This document shows, piece after piece, positions 28,892 to 39,800 of a stretch of DNA of 64,000 nucleotides. The notes under the pieces were generated by a model that saw nothing but the letters and a program-made list of their open reading frames with translations, had not been told where the DNA came from and did no database searches. The stretch is taken from the NCBI RefSeq assembly GCF_009707515.1, contig NZ_WLYI01000013.1, forward strand, positions 1-64,000. Reading direction: 5' to 3'. The position numbers and the translations under genes are program-made. Within the stretch, counting starts at the first letter, position 1. Every line of letters starts with the position of its first letter. This DNA comes from Pseudomonas karstica (GTDB lineage Bacteria > Pseudomonadota > Gammaproteobacteria > Pseudomonadales > Pseudomonadaceae).

Positions 28892-29154
28892 TTGCTGGCG
28901 AGGTACGTGCGATGGGTTTGGCTGATAGCCAAATAATGGCACCCATTAAAGTCTTGGCCAGATCGGTACCAAAACCATTACCGCTTGTCGGAATAAAAAT
29001 TCAAATTGCAAGTCGTCAATCGTTTCACGATTTTTAATCGTTAATAATCAGTAGGTTATTAGATTATCGAACTTGTTTTCCTGCCAGGCCACAATCTTGG
29101 CCTGCTGGAAGTTCGGTGTTAGTTTGCCGCCCCTTGATTTTCGATGGACCGAAC
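28892..29154 (+). promoter_or_regulatory. AT-rich upstream region of the two-partner secretion locus
   Basis: The stretch 28990-29075 is far more AT-rich than the flanking genes and holds the inverted repeat CGATTTTTAATCG near 29028-29040. It is the likely promoter region of the TpsB gene and could bind H-NS-like MvaT proteins. No single -35/-10 pair was clearly best. Confidence 0.35.
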
Positions 29155-30867
29155 ATGCCTTCATTATCGCCACGGACTCGGCTGTTGCTGGGCGTCTGCT
29201 TGCTAACCTGCTTCGCGCTGAACAGCGCGTCAGCGGCTCCCACGCCTGGCGATCAGGATTTGATCCGCGACCGGCAGAACCGTCTGTTGGAAGAACAACG
29301 GCGGCGCCTTGAAGAGCTCAAGGAACTGCCCGGCAAAGAAGCCAGGCCCGAAGCGCCTGCTACGCCGGTCGACACCCGCTGCTTCCCCATCAATACCATC
29401 GAACTCAAGGGCGCCGACAGCCTTATCGGCCCTGACCGCGAGCGCTTGCTCAAGCCTTATATCGGCCAGTGCCTGGGGGTGTCCCAGCTCAATCAATTGC
29501 TCAAGGTCATTACCGACTACTACATCGACAAAGGCCTGGTGACCAGCCGTGCTTACTTGCCGCAACAGGACCTGTCCAAAGGTCACCTGCAAGTACTGGT
29601 GGTGGAGGGCAAACTTGAACACTTCAAAGGCGCCGACAACAGCCAACTATCGGAGCGCGAGCTGGCCATGGCTTTTCCCGGCAAAGAGGGCGAGTTGCTG
29701 AACCTGCGGGAAATCGAGCAGGCCATCGATCAGCTCAACCGCTTGCCGTCCAACCAGGCGCAAATGGAGCTTGCTCCCGGGGAGGCCGTTGGCGGCAGTT
29801 CGGTGCTGGTGAAAAACACCCCGCAAAAGCCTTGGCGTGCCAGCCTGTCGCGTAATAACGACGGCCAGAAAAGCACGGGTGAGCAGCAGTGGGGCACCGG
29901 CTTTGAATGGGACAGCCCCCTGGGTCTGGGCGATCAGTTGTTTCTGCGCGGTGGTCACGACGCCATCAGCGACCACCAGAAAACCTCGAAAAACGCCATG
30001 CTCTACTACAACCTGCCCTGGGGTTGGTGGAACTTCAGCTACAGCTACAACCAGAGCGATTACCGCTCCGTGGGCCAGGGCGACGGCTTTGACTTCAAGC
30101 AAACCGGCGACAGTGAAAACCATCAACTGCGCGCCGAACGGGTGATCCACCGCGACGGGCTGAGCAAGACCTCGGTGAACGTCGGTGTGAGCCATTTGCG
30201 CACCAATAACTACATCAACGACAGCCACCTCGAAGAGAGCAGCAATCGCCTCAGCGAACTGCAATTGGGCATCAACCACGGCCGGCGGATCGGCAGCGCC
30301 TACGTCAACCTCGACGTTGGCATGCAAAACGGTACGGGTGCCTTCGACGCCCAGGGCAATCACAACCCTGGCCCGGGCATTCCCGACGCCCGCTACCGCA
30401 AATACACCGCCACCGTCAGCTACCTGCAGCCGTTCATGCTGTGGGGCGAGTCCTTCAGTTTTACCAGCCTGGCCACCGGCCAACGCAGCGAAGACGTGTT
30501 GTTCAGCTCCCAGCGCATGAGCCTGGGCGGCTCCTCGTCGATACGCGGTTTCAAGGACCAGCAACTGACCGGCGACAGCGGTGGCTACTGGCGCAACGAC
30601 CTGCGCTGGAGCCGCCCGGTGACCCTCGGTTGGCTGCGCCCGGTATTCGGCGAATACGGCGCCAGTGTTGGTTATGACCAAGGTGTCATTCGCAACGCTC
30701 GCTACAACGGCGAAGTGCACGGTCGGGTCTCAAGTAACTCACTTGAGCTGTTTGCCCGGGGCCAATACGTCAGCACCAGCGTGACCTTTGCCCACTCGCT
30801 GGAACGACCGGCCACGCTACTTGAGCGTGAAGCACCGATCTACTTCCGCATGGATTTTTTCCTGTAA
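29155..30867 (+). CDS. TpsB/FhaC/CdiB-type outer membrane transporter
   Basis: 570 residues from ATG 29155. A signal peptide ends in NSASA|APTP, and a charged helix (RDRQNRLLEEQRRRLEELKEL) should plug the pore. Two POTRA domains follow (FPINTIELKGADSL and onward), then a 16-strand barrel with the conserved loop motif LGGSSSIRGF (R464-G465-F466) and a final YFRMDFFL ending in Phe/Leu as barrel proteins do. It secretes the large effector encoded 30 bp downstream. In the contact-dependent inhibition naming this is CdiB. Confidence 0.92.
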   Translation: MPSLSPRTRLLLGVCLLTCFALNSASAAPTPGDQDLIRDRQNRLLEEQRRRLEELKELPGKEARPEAPATPVDTRCFPINTIELKGADSLIGPDRERLLKPYIGQCLGVSQLNQLLKVITDYYIDKGLVTSRAYLPQQDLSKGHLQVLVVEGKLEHFKGADNSQLSERELAMAFPGKEGELLNLREIEQAIDQLNRLPSNQAQMELAPGEAVGGSSVLVKNTPQKPWRASLSRNNDGQKSTGEQQWGTGFEWDSPLGLGDQLFLRGGHDAISDHQKTSKNAMLYYNLPWGWWNFSYSYNQSDYRSVGQGDGFDFKQTGDSENHQLRAERVIHRDGLSKTSVNVGVSHLRTNNYINDSHLEESSNRLSELQLGINHGRRIGSAYVNLDVGMQNGTGAFDAQGNHNPGPGIPDARYRKYTATVSYLQPFMLWGESFSFTSLATGQRSEDVLFSSQRMSLGGSSSIRGFKDQQLTGDSGGYWRNDLRWSRPVTLGWLRPVFGEYGASVGYDQGVIRNARYNGEVHGRVSSNSLELFARGQYVSTSVTFAHSLERPATLLEREAPIYFRMDFFL

Positions 30868-30897
30868 TTAAACGCTTTGTTGCATCGAGAAACTGAT

Positions 30898-33800
30898 ATG
30901 GACGTTCGCCACTTCGCCCTCATGGCCCGCCAACCCTCTGCCCGTGTACAACCGCGCGAGCACTTCTGGGGCATGCCCAAGCGTGGCCTGGCGCTGATTT
31001 TGGCGAACGCCATGTTTTGGCAACCGCTGCTGGCCCAGGCCGACGGCATCGTGGTCAGCGCCCCGGGCACCAGCCTGGGGGCGGCGGGCAATGGCGTACC
31101 GATCGTCAACATCGCCGCGCCCAATGGCAGCGGTTTATCCCATAACCAGTTCAAGGACTACAACGTCGGCGCCAATGGGGTAATCCTCAACAACGCCACG
31201 GGCCGTACTCAATCGACCCAACTGGGTGGCATCATCCTCGGCAACCCTAACCTCAAGGGCAACGCCGCCAACATCATCCTCAACGAAGTCAACGGCGGCA
31301 GCCCCAGCCAGTTGCGCGGCTACACCGAAGTGGCCGGCCAGTCGGCCAAGGTCATCGTGGCCAACCCCTATGGCGTGACCTGCAACGGTTGCGGCTTTAT
31401 CAACACCCCCAACGTCACCCTGACCACCGGTAAACCCATCCTCGATAACGGCCGCCTGGACCGTTACCAGGTCGATGGCGGCGCGGTGACCATCGACGGC
31501 AAGGGCCTGAATGCCAGCAACGTCGACCGCTTCGAAATCATCACCCGCTCGGCCAAGATCAACGCGCAGATCAACGCACGCAACCTGACCGTGATCGCCG
31601 GTCGCAACGACGTCAACGCAAAGACCTTGAGCGCTACTGCGCGCGCCGATGACGGCAGCACCAAGCCGGAACTGGCGATTGACTCGTCGGCGCTGGGCGG
31701 GATGTACGCAGGCGCGATCAAGCTGGTGGGCACCGAGGCCGGTGTCGGGGTGAAGCTCGATGGCACGCTGGCGGCCAGTGGCGGGGATATTCAGCTCGAT
31801 GCGAATGGGCGATTGAGCATGGCGCAGGTGGCGGCCAGTGGTGCAGTCAACGTCAAGGCCGTGAGCCTGGATGCCCAGGGGCCGATCTACGCCGGCACTG
31901 CACTGGGCGTACAGACCCAAGGCGACCTGAACAGTCGAAAGACCCTCGCCGCCCGTGACAGCATCAAACTGTCCAGCGGTGGTCAGTTGACCAACAACGG
32001 CATTATCGAAGCCGGGGTCAACGCCGATAACACTCGCAACACCACGGGCGATGTCAGCCTTACTGCACAGACCCTCAACAACACCGGCGGCAGCGTAATC
32101 GCCAGCCGCGCGCTGACGGTCAACGCCCAGGCCCTGAACAACCAGGGCGGCACCCTCAGCGCGAAGCAGAGTGCGAAGGTCACCACCGCAACCCTCGACA
32201 ACCAGAACAAAGGCCGCGTGCTCAGCAATGCCAGCCTGGAGGTGAAAGCCGACCGAGTGCTGAACGCCCAAGGTGGGCTCATCGCCAGCAGTGGCCCGCT
32301 GACCGCCACCCTTGGCGAGTTGAATAACCGTGGCGGCGAAGTGTCCAGCCTCGATGTTGCCACCCTGGGTGTCGCTACCCTGGACAATGTCGCTGGGTTG
32401 GTCACGGCCGGCGAGGCCCTGAGCCTCACCGCCAGTGGCGCAGTCAACAATCAGGGCGGCACCCTTAGTAGCCAGGGCACGCTCGCGCTCAAAGCGGGCG
32501 CAGTGGATAACAGCGCCGTTGGCCGCATCGCCAGCAACCAGGCACTGACCGCCAACGTCGCCAGCCTCAACAACAACGGTGGCCGGCTTACTAGCGTCAA
32601 TGGTCTGAACCTGGACCTCAACCGTGGTCAATTGAACAACCTGGGTGGCCTGATCCGTGGCCCGGCACTGGTGTTCAACAACCTGGCTGATGTCGCCAAC
32701 CAGGGCGGCGAAATTTCCAGTACCCAGGGCTTTACCCTGGTGGCACAAAACGTCGACAACAGCGGCGGTAACCTGGCCAGCGACCAACGTCTGACCCTGC
32801 GGGTCGCCCGGGCCTTGAACAACAGCAAAGGCTTGGTGTCGGCCAGCGGCCTTGACGCCCATGCCGCGAGCCTGAACAACAGCAACGGCATGTTCAGCAG
32901 CCAGGGCACCCTGGACCTTAGCGTCGACGGTACGTTGCAAAACCAGAGCGGTGTAGTGGTTGCCGATGGTAATGCAAACCTTGCATCTGCTCGTCTGGAT
33001 AACAGCAACGGTCAGGTTTCTGGCAAGCAAAACGTCAACGCCGATATTGCAGACTTGGCCAACCACAACGGGTTGCTGATTGCCCAGGGCGCGATGAACT
33101 TGAGCGGCAACAGCCTGGACAACCGCCAGAACGGTCTGGTGGCCGGCAATCAAGGGGTAGCGCTCACTGTCGCCAGCGTCGATAACCGTGGTGGCGAAGT
33201 GTCGAGCAAGGCCGGTGTCACCCTGATTGGCTCGCGACTGGACAATAGCGACGGCGGGCGAGTGATTACGGGCAACGCGCTGAACCTGACCATTGATGAC
33301 ATCCTCAATCGCAACCAGGGCCAACTGCGCGGGCAAACCGGTTTGAACCTGCTTGCCGGGCAACTGGACAATACCGGCGGCACCATCGCCAGCCAAAAAG
33401 ACAGCACACTGACCCTGCGAAGTGACCTGCAAAATGCTCAAGGCCTGATCAGCAGCGAAGGCCGGTTGACGGTCAGCGCCGCGACCTTGGCCAACCGGTT
33501 GGGCAGTCTGTCCAGTGCCGGCCAATTGAGTGTCACCACCGCGGGCGCCGTGGATAACCAAGGCGGCCGCTTGGTCACCGACGGCGGCCTGGACCTGCGC
33601 AGTGCCCGCTTCGACAATAGTCAGAAAGGCACCCTGAGTGCTCGGCAGACGGTACAAATCAATACTGGCACCCTGGACAATCATCACGGTGGCAGTATCA
33701 GCTCGGCTGAAACGCTGGGCATCGTCGCTGGTCAGCTCAACAATGGCGACGGCGGGCAAATCAGCAGCGCCAAGGCCCTTACCGCCAGCGTCAGCGGCCT

Positions 33801-36800
33801 GGACCAGCAAGGCGGTCAACTGACCAGCAGCGGCACGCTGAGCCTGGACCTGAACCGAGGCCAGTTGAACAACCAGGGCGGTCTGATCAACGGTCCGTTG
33901 CTGCTGCTCAAAAACCTCAAGGACGTGAACAACCAAGGCGGTGAAATTTCCAGCCGCCAGGCCTTCACCCTCACGGCTGACAACCTCGGCAACGACGGCG
34001 GCAAACTGCTGAGCAACGACGCGCTCACCCTGCGTATCAGCCAGGCCCTGGTCAACGTCAAAGGCCTGATCGCTGCAGCCGCGGTGGACGCCCGTGCAGC
34101 CACTCTCGACAACAGCGGCGGGACTCTCACAAGTCGTGGCGATGCACTGCTCAACGTCGATGGGCAACTGACCAACCAGAACCAGGGCCTGATCAACGCA
34201 ACCAAGGCCCTGACCGTCAACAGCGCCGCGCTGGACAACCAGAAAGGCTCCTTTCTGGGCAGCACCATTGCGCTGGACTTTGGCAACGCTACGGGCGATC
34301 TGAACAACGCCGGTGGCCTGATCACCACGGCAGGTTCTTTGAGCCTGGGCCACCTGCGTGACTTGAATAACCAGGGCGGCGAGATCTCCAGTGCGCAAAG
34401 CCTGAACCTCAGCGGTCGCACCCTGGACAACAGCACCGGCAAGCTGATCAGCAATAACCTGCTGGTGCTCAAGGCCAACAACCTGATCAACCAGGGCGGC
34501 CTGATGTCCGGTTGGCAGGGCCTGAGCGTCAGCGGGGCGAGCCTGGACAACCGTAACAACGGCACGCTCTCCAGCCGTTACGGCGACCTTAACGCCACAC
34601 TCACCCACGACTTGCTCAACAGCGGCGCCGGTGCGCTGGTCAGTCAGAAAGCACTGACGGTCACTACCGCCGAATTGGACAACAGCGACAAGGGTATTCT
34701 CACCAGCGCCGGCAGCCAGACCCTCACCGTCAACGGCCTGTTGAACAACACCCAGGGCGGAGTGATCGACAGCGGTACAACCCTGAACCTGACGGCACAG
34801 AATCTCGACAACAGCGCCGGCAGCATCACTGGCGGTACGGCGGCCACCCTCGGCCTGCTCGCCACCCTGACCAATACCAACGGCAAACTGTCCAGCGGTG
34901 GCCCGTTGTTGATTACCCGTGCCACCCAGATCAACAACCAGGGCGGTCAACTCGCCAGCCAGGGTCTGTTGACCCTGTTGACCGGCGGTTTGGATAACCG
35001 TAATCGCGGCACCGTAGCGGCCAATGAACGCCTGACTATCACTGCCAGCGGCAGGGTACAAAACGGCAGCGACGGCTTGATCTACAGCCAGAATGCCGAC
35101 CTGAAGCTCACCGCCAACCGCTTGGAAAACGCCAAGGGCGCCGTGCAAAGCCAGGCGGGCCTGACACTGGACGTCGCGGGCGACATCGACAACCAGAGCG
35201 GCAAATTGATTGCCCAGGCGGGCGACCTCAGCGCGAACGCCGCCAGTGTTGATAACCGTGGCGGTGTGCTCTCCAGCCTCAAAGGCGCGCTGCAAAGCCG
35301 CATCGTCGGTGTGCTGCGCAACGGTTACGACCTGAACAACAATCGCCAGGGCGGCATCGTCCAGGGGCAAACCCTGAACTTGCTGAGCGGGGCTGTGGAT
35401 AACTATGGCGGTCGCATCTCCGCACAAAGTGGCAATGCCCTGGTCTCCACCGGCAACTTCGACAACCGTAGCGGTGGGCTCTATGCCAAGGGCCTGCTGA
35501 ACGTCACCGGCCATGATTTCGACAACAGCGGCGACAACGATGGTCAGGTCGCTGGCCAGCAGATCGACCTCAACCTGAGCGGTGCACTGAATAACCGCCT
35601 GGGCATCATCGAAAGTGAATCGACCCTCAAGCTCAGCGCCGCCAGCCTGGATAACCAGGCCGGCCGCCTGCGTGCTCTGGGCAACAGCGGTAGCACCGAG
35701 TTTGCCATCGGTGGCCTGTTTGATAACCGCAATGGTCTGCTGGAAACCGCCAACAACGATCTGATTCTCGGTACTGGCAGCCTGCAGAACGCTGGCGGCA
35801 CGGTGTTGCACGTTGGCATCGGCCGCTTCGACATCGCTCCGGGCAATCTCAACAGTGTCGGGGGTAGCCTGGTGACGCGGGGCGACCTGACCGTCAATCA
35901 AGACGCCTGGACCAACAGCAGCGTGATCCAGGCTGGTCGCCTGACCATCAATGTCAACCAGCTCGACCAGACCACCGGCGGCCAATTGTTGGCCGCCCAG
36001 CGCTTTATCGGCAGCGGTGGCAACTGGTCCACCAACGGCTTGATTGCCAGCGATGGTAGCCTCGACCTGACCCTGAGCGGCGCCCTGAACAGCACCGGGC
36101 GCATCAGCAGCCTGGGCAACTTGAACGTCAATGTCGCGCAATTGAACCTGAGCAACACCGCCAGCATCGCCGGCGGCGGTATCACCACCGCCAATATCGC
36201 GGGAACCCTGAATAACTACGGGCGCCTGACGTCCGCCACCGACCTGAGCCTGGCCGCAGGCGCTATCAACAACTACGCCACTCTTGGCAGTGGCCAGAAC
36301 CTCATCGCCACCACCGGCGCATTGCTCAACGACCACGGGCTGATCTTCAGCGGTGGCGACATGGGCCTGCGGGTTGATTCGCTGAACAACAGCTACGCCG
36401 ATATCTACAGCATGGGCAACCTGAGTATTGACCGTGACGGTAAGGGTGGCCTGGCCAGCAGCATCATCAACAGCTCTTCGAACATTCAGAGTGACGGCAA
36501 CCTGAACCTGGCCGCGTCGGCGATCAAGAACCTGCGTTCGGTGTTGACCACCAATGACGGCGGCATCTACACCGCCTCGATTACTGAGTTTCCCTGCCAG
36601 GAAGGTCCTAATTACGCTGGGGATTGCCGCGGCGGTAAGGAAAACCACCTGTGGCAAGTCGTTCAGCGAGACAAGTTCGAAGTCACTGACGCCAGTGCTG
36701 CATCGAGCATCAGCGCCGGTCAAAACCTCACGATTACTGGTGGCGACCTGCTGAACGCGAGCAGCAGCATCAGCACCGCCGGCAACCTGAACATTACGGT

Positions 36801-39800
36801 CAACAACTTGGCCAACAACGGCATTGAGACCGGTGAGACCGAAACCTGGCGCCTGTTTATCTCCGAGCGTACCCGTGATGCCAGCGGTTGGTATTCGGCG
36901 GCGGCGGCATTCAACAACCGATACTCCAGCACGGGCGTAGCCTATAACCCTAATGACCTGAGTGGCCTTGAAGCTGCCATGGCATCGTTCATCGGCATGA
37001 CCGAGCAAGAACGCACTGCCCTGCGCAAAGTCACCAAAATCGACTCCGGTGACCAACGTTACGCCGCCGTGATCCAGGCCGCCGGTGCGGCCACCGTCAA
37101 GGCCCAAGGCAACATCGACAACAGTGTCGTGCGGCCAGGCTTCAACTATGTCGGCGCCGGTGCCAAGACCGCCACCGACGCTTCGGGTGCCAGCGCGGCC
37201 AGCGGCTTCTCGACCCGCATCACCATCAATCAACAGCTGCCGCCAGACCTGGCCCAACAGCAGATCAACCCGCTGAGCCTGCCCGGTTTCAGCCTGCCCA
37301 CTGGCCAAGGCGGTTTGTTCCGCCTGAGCGGCGAAGGCACTGCCACCCCCGTCAATACCGGGCCACAAAGCTGGACCTTGGGCGGCAATAACCTGGCCAC
37401 GGCGGATCGCCCGCAAGTCACGCCGGGCATCCCGATACGTACGCAGACAGGTCAAGGCGCAGTCAATCCGCTCGACCCAGGCCAAGTCGCCCCCGTCGCC
37501 GGCAACGGCACGCCAGTCAGTGGCTTGATCATCAACCGAGTGCAGGGCCTGCCCGACAGCCAGTTCGCATCCAACCCGCAAAAGTACCTGATCGAAACCA
37601 ACCCGCTGCTCACCAATTTGCAGCAGTTCATGGGCTCCGATTACCTGTTGTCGAAATTGGGCTACGACCCGGACCAATCCCAGAAGCGCCTGGGTGATGG
37701 TCTCTATGAACAACGCCTGATTCAGCAGGCGGTGATCGCCCGCACCGGGCAACGCTTCATCGACGGCCAGACCAGCGACGCTTCGATGTTCAAGTACCTG
37801 ATGGACAACGCCATCGGCACCAAGCAGCGCCTTAACCTGGCCGTAGGCGTCAGCCTCACCGCCGAGCAAGTGGCGGCCTTGACCCATGACATCGTCTGGA
37901 TGGAAAACGCCACTGTCGCCGGCCAACAAGTACTGGTGCCGGTGCTCTACCTGGCCCAGGCCAGCAACCGCCTGGCACCCAACGGCGCGTTGATCACCGG
38001 CAGCGACCTGAGCCTGATGGCCGGGGCCAACCTCGACAACGTCGGCACCCTGCGTGCCACCCAAAACCTGGTCGCCAGCGCCGGGCGCGACATGGTCAAC
38101 AGCGGCCTGATCGAAGCCGGCAACCGTCTAGACCTGTTGGCCGGTAACAACCTCACCAACCGCGCCGGTGGCATCATCGCCGGCCGCGACGCCAGCGTGG
38201 CTGCCGTCAACGGCGATGTACTCAACGAACGCAGCATCACCAGCCATCAAAGCAGCAGCGGCTACCGCACCGAACGCACCGACTTCGTCGACAGTGCTGC
38301 TCGCATCGAAGCTGCCAACAACCTGAGCCTGGGCGCCGGGCGCGACGTCAACAGTGTGGGCGGAGTACTGAAAAGCGGCGCCGACACCGTCATCCAGGCT
38401 GGCCGCGACGTCAACCTGGCCAGCGCCGAACAGCGCAACGCCAACGCGGTTACCACTCGCTCACGCAGCGATAGCGTCACGCAATACGGCACCGTCATCG
38501 AAGCCGGCCGCGACTTCCAGGTTGTCGCCGCTCGCGATCTCAGCGCTATTGGCAGCCAGATCGATGCCAAGCGTGATTTGGCCATGGCCGCCACGGGTAA
38601 TTTGACCTTGGCCTCGGCGGCGAATGAACAGCATTCGGCGGGGAGTACGAAGAAGGTCAAGAGCCAGGAAGATCATGTTCAACAAGTGTCCACCACGCTC
38701 AAGGCGGGCGGGGATGTGACGTTGAGTGCGGGGCAGGATTTGGCGTTGGTGGCCAGTACGGTTAATGCGGGGGATGAGGCCTATCTGGTGGCGGGTAAAA
38801 ATCTTGCCCTCAAGGCGGCTGAAGACCAGGACTACAGCTTCTACAGCAAGACCAAGAAGAGCTCGTCGGGCAAGAAATTCCGTCTTGATGAAACTGACTC
38901 CGTCAGTAACGTCGGCAGCCTGGTCAGCTCGGGTGGCAACAGCACGCTGGTAGCCGGTGAGAACTTGCTGTTGGCGGGGAGCGCCGTGACTGCGGAGAAA
39001 GGTGCGGCGAAATTGGTAGCGGGCAAGGATGTACAGATTCTTGCCGTGACTGATTCCGATAGCGCCCGCCATGAGCGCAAGGAAAGCAAAAGCAGTTGGG
39101 GTGGGTTCAAGTCGAGCAAGGTCGAGGACAAGGTTGACGAGAAACGCACGACGGCGGTGGGTAGCATGGTCTCTGGTGAGACGGTGAGCGTTGCGGCGGG
39201 GCAAGACGTGAAAGTGACAGGGTCGTCTTTGGTCAGCACTGGCGATCTGGCCGTTCAAGCCGGACGTGACTTGACCATTGACGCCGCGCAGAACACTTTT
39301 TCGCGCACCGATATGCACAAGGAAAAGAAACGTGACCTGACCGGTGTACTGACCGGTAACAAGCTGGGCCTGGATGACATGACTGGCAACCAGCATCTGT
39401 TTATCAACAGTCAGAAGCACAACGGCACGGCACAGGAAACCACGCTTACTGGCAGCACTATCGGATCAAGTGCTGGCAACGTGACGTTGACGGCTGGGCG
39501 CGAGTTGAGCGTTGTGGCCAGTGACTTGGTCAGCACCCAAGACATGTCCTTGAATGGCGCGAATGTCACCATCGCTGCAGGGATCGAAACGGCCAACCAG
39601 ACCAGTAAGGACAGCTCCAGAAGTTTGGCGGTGGGACGCGTGATTGGCGGGACAATCATCGATACCGCCAAGAGCATCCGCAATGACGTACGGGCCGCGC
39701 AACAGGCCGATGACAGTCGCCTGAAGGCCGTCAAAGGCGCCCAAGCGATGCTTTCGGCCTACAACGCAATGAGCGGTGATGACAGCGCGGCCAATGAGTC

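Noticed and set aside
31135..38064. A 2309-codon open frame on the minus strand under the giant effector gene
   Set aside because: It is the mirror of a GC-rich repetitive coding frame, has no ribosome site, and its translation has no recognisable domains. The plus-strand reading has clear TPS motifs.
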